The notes beneath the pieces were generated by a model, which ran no database searches, was not told where the DNA came from, and was given only the letters and a program-made list of their open reading frames with translations. A DNA stretch of 64,000 nt from Podocnemis expansa (taxonomy: Eukaryota; Chordata; Testudines; Podocnemididae). The DNA is taken from the NCBI GenBank assembly GCA_007922195.1, contig ML682059.1:18593787-18657786 (forward strand). The letters are read 5' to 3'. Made by a program: the position numbers and the translations under genes. Of this stretch, positions 56,934 through 64,000 are shown piece after piece; the first letter of the stretch is position 1; every line of letters starts with the position of its first letter.

Positions 56934-59060
56934 CTACCAGAGGCCTGGGAGTTTGAGGGTTCTGCGCAGTATCTTAGTTGTTCCTAGCACTGCACTCTTC
57001 TGGACAGAGAGCTCTGATGTTGTTCCTGGGATCTGTTGGACCCACTCTCCCAGCTTAGGAGTCACAGCCCCGAGTGCTCCTACCACCACTGGGACCACTT
57101 TGGCCTTCACTTTCCACATCCGTTCTAGTTCCTCTTTCAGGCCCTGGTACTTCTCCAGCTTCTCATACTCCTTCTTCCTGATGTTGCTGTCACTTGGCAC
57201 TGCTACATCTATCACCACCGCTGTCTTCTGGTCCTTGTCTATTACCACAATGTCTGGTTGATTGGCCAGTACCTGCCTGTCCGTCTGGATCTGGAAGTCC
57301 CACAGAATCTTAGCCCTGTTATTCTCCACGACCTTCTGTGGAATCTCCCATCTGGTCTTGGGAGGGTCTAGCCCATACACTGCGCAGATGTTCCTGTACA
57401 CAATGCCAGCTACTCGGTTGTGCCGTTCAGTGTATGCTGTTCCTGCCTGCATCTTACATCCTGCCACTATGTGTTGGACTGTCTCTGAGGCCTCTCTGCA
57501 CAGTCTGCACCTTGGGTCCTGTCTAGTGTGGTAGACCCCTGCTTCAATGGTTCTGGTGCTCAGTGCCTGTTCTTGTGCTGCTATGATCAGTGCCTCAGTG
57601 CTGTCTTTTAGTCCAGCCCTTTCCAGCCACTGGTGGGATTTCCCAATGTCAGCCACCTCAGCTATCTGTCGATGGTACATCCAATGCAGGGTCTTGTCTT
57701 GCCATGGCACTTCTTCTGCTTGATCTTCCTCCCATGTCTGCTGCTGCCTCAGGCGTTCTCTCAGCAGCTCATCTTTGGGTGCCATCTTACTGATGTACTC
57801 CTGGATGCTCTGGGTTTCATCCAGGACAGTGGCTTTGACATTCACCAAACCCCGCCCGCCTTCTTTCCTGCTGGCGTACAGTCTCTGGGTGTTGGATTTG
57901 GGGTGGAAACCTCCGTACATTGTGAGGAGCTTCTGGGTCTTCACATCGGCAGCCTCCATGTCCTCCTTTGGCCAGCTCTCTATACCGGCAGGGTATCTGA
58001 TGACTGGCAGGGCGTATCTGTTGATGGCATGGATCTTGTTCTTCCCATTGAGCTGGCTCTTCAGGACCTGTCTTATCCTTTGGTGGTACTTGGATGTTGC
58101 TGTCTTCCTTGCCTCCTCATCGTGGTTCCCATGTGGCTGTGGGATGCCAAGGTACTTGTAGCTGGTCTGTATGTCTGCTATGTGGCCTGCTGGTAGTTCC
58201 ACCCCATCAGTCTTGACTACCTTCCCTCTCTTTACTACCATCCGGCCACACTTCTCCAGTCCGAATGACATCCCAATATCCTCACTGTAGATCCGTGTCA
58301 GGTGGATTAGCGAGTCGATGTCTCGTTCATTCTTAGCATACAGCTTGATGTCATCCATGTAGAGGAGGTGGCTAATGGTAGTTCCACTCTTGAACTTGTA
58401 TCCGTATCCAGTCCTTGTGGTTATCTGGCTGAGGGGGTTCAAGCCAATGCAGAACAGCAGTGGGGATAGCGCATCACCTTGGTATATGCCACACTTGATG
58501 GCCACTTGTGCAAGCTGTCTTGAGTTGACTTCCAGTGTTGTCTTCCACGGTCCCATTGAGTTCTTGAGGAAGGTCCTTAGTGTCCTGTTGACTTTGTATA
58601 GCGCCAGACATTCACAGATCCATGTGTGTGGCATTGAGTCGTAGGCTTTCCTGTAGTCAATCCAGGCTGTGCTCAGATTGGTCTGTCTAGACTTTGAGTC
58701 TTGGGCGACTGCTCTATCTATGAGCAGCTGGTGTTTTGAGCCTCTGGTGTTGTTCCCAATGCCCTTCTGAGTTGTGCTCATGTACTGGCCCATATGGTCC
58801 TGTAGCTTGGCGGCTATGATGCCTGATAGGACTTTCCATGTTGTGGGGAGGCAGGTTATTGGCCAGTAGTTGGACGGTGCTGTTCCCTTGTGGGGGTCTT
58901 TCATGATCAGCACTGTCCTTCCTTGTGTTAGCCAGTCTGGGTGGGAGCCTGCTGCTAGCAGCTGGTTCATCTGTGCTGCTAGGTGTTCATGCACTGCTGT
59001 TAGTTTCTTTAGCCAGTAGGTGTGGATCATGTCCGGGCCAGGTGCTGTCCAGCTCTTCAT
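56934..59060 (-). pseudogene. R4-like RT, zinc knuckle and restriction-like endonuclease (main open segment)
   Basis: 708 open residues. The RT begins MKSWTAPGPDMIHTYWLKKL and contains TVLIMKDPHKG, NYWPITCLPTTWKVLSGIIA, TAWIDYRKAYDSMPHTWI, GIYQGDALSPLLFCIGLNPL and the active site HLLYMDDIKLYAK (about residue 240). A CCHC knuckle, CRLCREASETVQHIVAGC, lies near residue 535. The nuclease has PDIVVIDKDQKTAVVIDVAV, the PD-(D/E)xK pattern of restriction-like endonucleases, then KYQGLKEELERMW. It ends SVQKSAVLGTTKILRRTLKL and a stop. Upstream the frame continues with stops (next feature), so the whole protein is broken although this segment could still fold. Confidence 0.88.
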
Positions 59061-60185
59061 GTTCTTGACCCACTGTTGGATGTCTGCTATTGTGATGGTG
59101 ACTGGTTCCTGTTCTGGGAGATTGCTGCGGTCTGTTCTCAGGTCCTGTAGCCACTTTGCACTGGTGTTATGAGTCTTCTCTTTCTCCCATATGTTCTTTC
59201 AGTACTGTTCAGTTTCTGCTGTTGGTGGCTGTGCTGTTATTGTGTTGTTGCACTGCAGTTAGGAGTACACCTTGGATGGTTCTTTGGAGAACAGGGCATT
59301 TATCTTTTTGGCCTCTGCTTCTCTAGTGTATGTCCTTAGCCTGGTAGCCAGTGCTGTGAGCCTTTGTTTAGCAGTCTCTAGGGCTTCAGATGGAGTCATG
59401 CCTTTGTATTTTTTCAGTAGCTGAGTCTTATCCTTAATCTCTACACCATTCTGTAGTTCCACCGGCTGACTAACTTCTCTCCTAGATCTTATCCTCCAAC
59501 CTCATTTTCCAGGGGGTGTATGTACTGCTGTTCTTCTTGATCGTGTAGCCAAGCATCTCCAGGATTACAGAGGCTGTAGCCTATACCACTTCATTGGTTT
59601 GAGTTATGGTGTTAGTAGGAATTATCGTTAGGGCTCTATTGGCATCTTCTAGCATACTAGCTGATGGTACTTCTCCAACGAGCCTTGGTAATTGGTCTCG
59701 AGGGTTGACTGTAGCTAGTTTATCCATGATCTTGTGCCTCATATCAGCTGCTGTGCTCTGTAATAGAGGGGGTAGCAGTGAAGTTCCAGCTTCAGGTGTT
59801 AGCTGTACATCTAGTTGTTCTTCTGGGTCTTCTTCTTGAGTGTTCAGGATGTAATATGGAGTTGGTTTATCTCAAGTTGTGAGAGCAGCTTCCTCTTTAC
59901 TATGCTGAAGCATTGGGTAATTAGCCATTTCTCAATTAATGTGGATGTAGGTCTTTTGTCCATCCATAGTTCCCTCCTGCATTTCATAAATCCCCTCTCA
60001 TTAGGTCTACTGTTGCAGTAGCATTCCATCAATTCCAGGTTCCCTTATCTCATCCATGTACGGTTTGTTCCCATAACCCACTTATCATCAGATTGTCCTG
60101 GTTCCCTAGCTTCTGGCGCAGACCTTGTTAATCCAGGTGACATCCAAGCCAGCATGACTCTCCTACCTAGTTCAGGTCATTCTCA
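59061..60185 (-). pseudogene. R4-like N-terminal region, broken by stops
   Basis: In line with the RT frame: EQEPVTITIADIQQWVKN just upstream; then KNIWEKEKTHNTSAKWLQDL after a TGA; MTPSEALETAKQRLTALATR (59259-59462); IMDKLATVNPRDQLPRLVGE further out; and RPTSTLIEKWLITQCFSIVK (59844-60032). The most distal conserved stretch, SPGLTRSAPEARKPGQSDDK, is near 60100-60150. Several stops and frameshifts separate these. The region is expected to carry the DNA-binding part of the protein. Confidence 0.7.
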
Positions 60186-60249
60186 TATTTGAGGTAGGCA
60201 AGTAAGGCATTAGGGGGTCTTTTGCCCAAGGACCCCTACTAGAAAGGTA

Positions 60250-60321
60250 GGTACCAACCAGGATTTGAACCCCAGTCTCTCACATCCAAGGGCAGTGCGC
60301 TTAACCACTACACTATCCAGT
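60250..60321 (-). ncRNA. tRNA-like sequence at the 5' end of the R4-like element
   Basis: On the minus strand, GACTGGATAGTGTAGTGGTT then AAGCGC gives an A-box-like start (60302-60315). GGTTCAAATCC at 60261-60271 is a good B box, with the spacing of a tRNA. The acceptor stem does not pair well and no functional anticodon arm is clear, so this is a tRNA-derived promoter or SINE head rather than a working tRNA. GGGTCCTTGGGCAAAAGACC follows, as in the bodies of some tRNA-derived SINEs. Confidence 0.6.
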
Positions 60322-60344
60322 CACATATATATATATATATATAT
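60321..60344. repeat. (AT)n microsatellite
   Basis: About ten AT units next to the tRNA-like sequence, marking the outer 5' border of the R4-like element. Confidence 0.85.
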
Positions 60345-63300
60345 GTTCATAGTGCTTAATTGCATGTAACAACTCTTTACCTAAAGAAACTTATAACAGG
60401 ATGGAATTGAATATTACTACTAATTACACAGAATCAAGTAAATAAATCAGTGAGCAGACACAGAATACAGTTTACAGGAACTTATCTAACTAGCATGTTC
60501 ACAGCCCTTTTTCCAACTCAGAGGGCACACTTCTCAGATTTCAGAACCCCAAACACTTGCTTGCGTGGGCGTGCTTGGAGGGTCAATGAAGGAGACAAGG
60601 CAGCACACTGATGGTCCAGTGTATCTGCTCAGAACCACGCTGCAGATCCGTAGTGAGCCCAACCAAGGGTCTGTAGTCCTGGCCCTGGTTCAAGGGGACT
60701 GCCACACTGCCTCCCCTCAGGTCCAGTCAGTCTCTCAACAGACTCTCTTGCTTTATAAGGCCTGCTCCAAATTGGAGGAGGGAGACAGACACTTTACACC
60801 TTTACTGCAGATCTGGCTCAGCCAGCTCTAGGCTCAGACCCTGCTTTTGAGCTGCATAAGCCACCAACCTCTGAAGCTCCCTGCTTGAGTGAGCCTCCAG
60901 CAGTCTTAGGAACCCAGGAGCAGTTTCAGGAACCCCAGGAGCACTCACAACAGCTTCCAGATTCAGACATGTCTCTCTCTCTCCCGAGACCCCGTTTTTC
61001 CCCCTCTGCTTCCTGGAGGGCAGCCAGGCCCCCCCTTCCAAGGGATCAAGGGAGTTGTAGTCCCTCAGTGGAAAACTTACAGCACATAGGAACTGCTTAA
61101 ATGTTAACCTCCTACTTGATTTTAGAGGCCCATAAAGTACAGGGCGCCTACACAAAAAACAAGAAAAGATACTAACTGAAGTTTGTGAAAGCAGATGAAA
61201 ACTACCAGTAGTCCCTTTTGGGGAATGCAGCTATTCAGCCATAGTTCCATGGAGAATGAAGAAAATCTTCAAGAAGTATGAGGATGTTGGCAAGGGCGGT
61301 GGCCATCTTGAAAAAGAGCTGTGTCTAAGAACAGTGGAATCCAGCCTTTCATCATTAGATGGTGCACCACTCATAGGTTTTAATAGTAACTGACATTCAC
61401 ATGACGATCGTGATTGATCAGTTGGGGGCACTTGTCTAGAAGCAGATTGGTTGGCTGAGTTGGAGGTTTTATCATAGAAGAAAGTTCCAGTTACACTGTC
61501 TGACCCAGCCCACAAAGAGAGTCTGAAAAGAGGAGATCATCACAGCACAACATATCAGCACTGCCTCAATAAGCATCATGATGTTTTTTAAGATGCTACT
61601 GGAAAATTAAAGGTGTGCTTTGACCCAAAGCCATTGAATAGGACTCTGAAAAGATGCCACTGCTCACTATTCACACTTTACAGTACCCTGTCAGCCCTTT
61701 CCAGAAATAGAATCATTAATCTTTGATGTGTCTTCTCGCATGAAAAGCTGAATGAAGAGGCCAGGAGGTAAACAATCTTTGCAACACCTTTTGGTGACTA
61801 GAGATGTCTATGCATGACAATGCACATAAGACCCATCCTGTGTTTCTTCTGCAAAGACTCAGCCCAGTACTGGAATGGCTGCCAGCTGTGAAAATAATTC
61901 TATATGATATTGTCATTGTAAGTGAAGGAAATAACAACAAGGAGGTAGAAAAACATCATGAGAGCAAACTACAGATTTGAAATGATACAGTGAAAAAAAC
62001 TTAACTTTTAGCCCAGAAAAAGTGTGACTCAAACAGAACGATATGACATACTGGAAGAACTGAAAGTGGGTCCCAGTACCATCAAAAGAGTCAGGAACTT
62101 GTAGGCCTTGATGGATACAAAGAGGTTACATAAGTTCATAGAGCTGATAAACTTCCTACCCAACTCTGTCTTCATTTGGCAACAAAATGCATACAAAGTC
62201 TGACTGTCTGAGGGCAACCCTCCATACCTTGTGCTCAGTCAGCTGAAACTGGGGCCCCTTATTTGCATGAGGTTTGTATTTGCATGAGTACTATCAAGTA
62301 CTTAGCTTAATTTCACTGTCTATAGATGAACCCACTCAGGTGCTGGCCATTATGGGAAATGACTTACAAATCACTTTGTCTTCTCAGCAGGGGCAATGAA
62401 ATGTTGTCCTTTGATTTTATGTACAAATGGCAGGAAAACTATACTTGACTGTATGTGCCAGTGGCAGCCTGTTCTGTTAAAAAATTCACTCTCACCTAAA
62501 CAGAGCTCAAAAATGTGGAGGATGGATGCTCCAGCATTGCAAGAGCTGCAGGAAGGAGTTGAAGGGTCTCCTGCTGAGATTGTATTATTCCTGACAAAAG
62601 GCTATCCTCAGGCATGGATTGCCCCTTTCTCCTATTGTTAAAAGGTAGAATTAATGATTTCTTTTAGAGTCTTCTGTTTTGAAGTAGGGATATTACTCTT
62701 GTGTTAGCAAAAAGTTTTTTCCCAGGAGCTGAAATTCTCTCAGAGCTGAAATCACTAGGAAACTCAAAAACCTTAACTGATAGCTAGAAATAGTCAATGG
62801 CTGCACATGATGAGATCCATGAACAGTCAAAGGCTGGAAGGAGTCCAGCAGATGGTGGGAACCACAGGCAGTCAGCACCTGCAGATGATAGGGACTCAGT
62901 GAGGCCTTGAGGTGGTAGAAAGCAATGTGGGTCAGACCTGGTCAAGCCCATGTTTAGCAAGATCCTGTAGGAGAGAACTGGCTGAGTCCTCCAAATGAGA
63001 CCTGGACAGTGCAACTATGATAGTACAGGGGAAATACAGAAAAGAGATGGGAGGGACACACCTCATGTACTGTGGGCAGGGCTATCCCTATGTGGGCCAA
63101 TTGGCTTGTGGGAGGGCTTAGTGGGGAGGCAGAGTGGGCTGGCCAGAGGTTGGGCGTCAAGCTCCTGCCCCTTCTTTGGGCAGGCCACTGCACCTCTGGG
63201 GGGTGTGGTGGGCCAGCCCAGAGGGTGGGCTCTGCTCTCCTGCCCTAGATTTGGATTGGCCCAGAGGCTGAATTCCTCACTCCTACCCCTCCCACCTTTG

Positions 63301-63964
63301 GCCAGTGCACTGGGGGGACAGTGGCGCAGGCTCTACACTGCCTTGCTGGAGGTGGGACAGTGTGGGTCCCATGGATCCACAGGGCCTGGGATGATCATCC
63401 TGCTCGCTCCTGCCAGGGATGGCTATGAGTCTGGGATGGGGTGGTATCTGTTCATTGTGTTTATTAATTCTGCATTGCACTGTTTTCCCAAAGCAGTGCT
63501 ATTTGGATGTTTCCCTTCTTTTATTGAAAGCTTTACTGAGGCTGTGCTTGCAAGAGGGAGCCCAGGAAATAATGTGTGATTTCCTAAAAGATGGGGTGGG
63601 GGTTCAAGCTGGTTTGGTGTTGTATCACTGATAGAAACTGCTAGATATAGAGCACTCCTTGTTGCTGACAGCTTTACCAAGCAGAAGTGTTACAAACCCT
63701 TTGGCAAGAAATAGGAAAGGTAGCCTAAAAGAGCAATTCAGTGGGTTGTAGGAGATATGAGGAAATTGCTTTGGAGGTAAAAGTAATATGAAGAAACTAT
63801 GTCTACCAAGATGATAAAAATGCTAGAGGGTATATAAAAACGTAGACCAATCCCAAAGCCAACTCCGCCGGGTTAAGAAAGACTGTAGAGAGAGACATTG
63901 TGGGATACAAAAAGAGGTAACAGAAATAGTGCAGTCCTGGTCCTGTTGCCACAAGAATTATCTA
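60345..63964. other. Unassigned sequence, no gene called
   Basis: 60540-61090 is moderately GC-rich, with TTTATAAGG (near 60752) and GGGAGTTGTAGTCCC (near 61048), the complement of an ACTACAACTCCC-type motif known from vertebrate promoters; it might be an LTR or promoter relic. 61700-62220 contains short minus frames without resemblance to known proteins. 63060-63400 is GC-rich with read-through frames. None is called as a gene. Confidence 0.35.
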
Positions 63965-64000
63965 GTAAAAAAACAACAAGCAGTTGTGTGGCACTTTAAG
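63965..64000 (-). mobile_element. PLE terminus cut by the window edge
   Basis: GTAAAAAAACAACAAGCAGT, then TGTGTGGCACTTTAAG, is identical (one mismatch) to the left end of the hairpin at 13874. It is the outer boundary of a minus-oriented PLE or another hairpin copy that continues beyond the window. Confidence 0.8.

Larger units (their letters stand above)
56874..60240 (-). mobile_element. R4-clade non-LTR retrotransposon
   Basis: Minus-strand LINE with one long polyprotein, an N-terminal conserved region, RT, a zinc knuckle and a C-terminal restriction-like endonuclease, followed by a short 3' UTR and (TATC)n. This domain order is that of early-branching LINEs (R2/R4 group). The sequence style fits vertebrate R4/Rex6-type elements, though the precise clade is not proven here. 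Confidence 0.82.

Noticed and set aside
57633..58196. Plus-strand 187-residue frame
   Set aside because: It is antisense to the R4-like RT region and has no features of its own.
60250..60321. Functional tRNA gene
   Set aside because: A and B boxes are present, but the acceptor stem does not pair and the anticodon arm is not credible, so it is called tRNA-like only.

Overview
This window is vertebrate, non-mammalian amniote DNA, most likely from a turtle (a crocodilian or other sauropsid is the alternative). The repeat content points there: CR1 LINEs of two subtypes, Penelope-like elements (PLEs) with GIY-YIG endonuclease domains, PIF/Harbinger transposons with many non-autonomous derivatives built from CGAA palindromes, an R4-clade LINE, a Ty3/gypsy gag relic and a hAT MITE. 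There are no prokaryotic features. I found no host protein-coding exon I could defend, so the window reads as intergenic or intronic sequence filled with transposons.

Layout. 1-8 kb is AT-rich unique sequence with two Harbinger MITEs (736-1182, 1584-2096), PLE termini and a small CRE-containing repeat. 8.3-18.6 kb is a stack of nested insertions. An old minus-strand CR1 was hit by a PLE tail, by a Harbinger MITE that later received a young CR1 with an open ORF2 (9334-12387), and by a PLE (13427-16514). That PLE received a MITE, which in turn received a 184-bp PLE hairpin. 18.6-25.6 kb is mostly unique, with an inverted pair of PLE ends at 22.7-23.8 kb. 25.6-30.3 kb is a decayed two-gene Harbinger transposon (transposase + strand, Myb/SANT-like partner - strand) that contains a 1-kb palindromic MITE. 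30.3-36 kb is unique DNA with a hAT MITE, a Harbinger MITE and a microsatellite-flanked palindrome. 36.0-39.2 kb is a second Harbinger relic. 41.6-47.5 kb is a minus-strand PLE split by a third Harbinger element (42493-45710). A gypsy gag relic, old CR1 pieces and another MITE follow. 56.8-60.3 kb is an R4-like LINE on the minus strand, ending in a (GATA)n tract and headed by a tRNA-like sequence. The window stops inside another PLE terminus.

How the parts work together. The Harbinger elements pair a DDE transposase gene with a Myb-like DNA-binding gene, in convergent orientation, with closely spaced poly(A) signals facing each other. The numerous MITEs share their ends and make 3-bp target duplications, so they were probably mobilised by such elements. 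PLE termini repeatedly carry a hammerhead-ribozyme-like core (CUGANGA, stem II, GAAA) whose stem III is only the palindrome AGCU, as expected for a ribozyme acting as a dimer. Several termini occur as head-to-head hairpins, one with a perfect 12-bp target duplication. These hairpins with paired ribozyme cores are the most interesting signal here.
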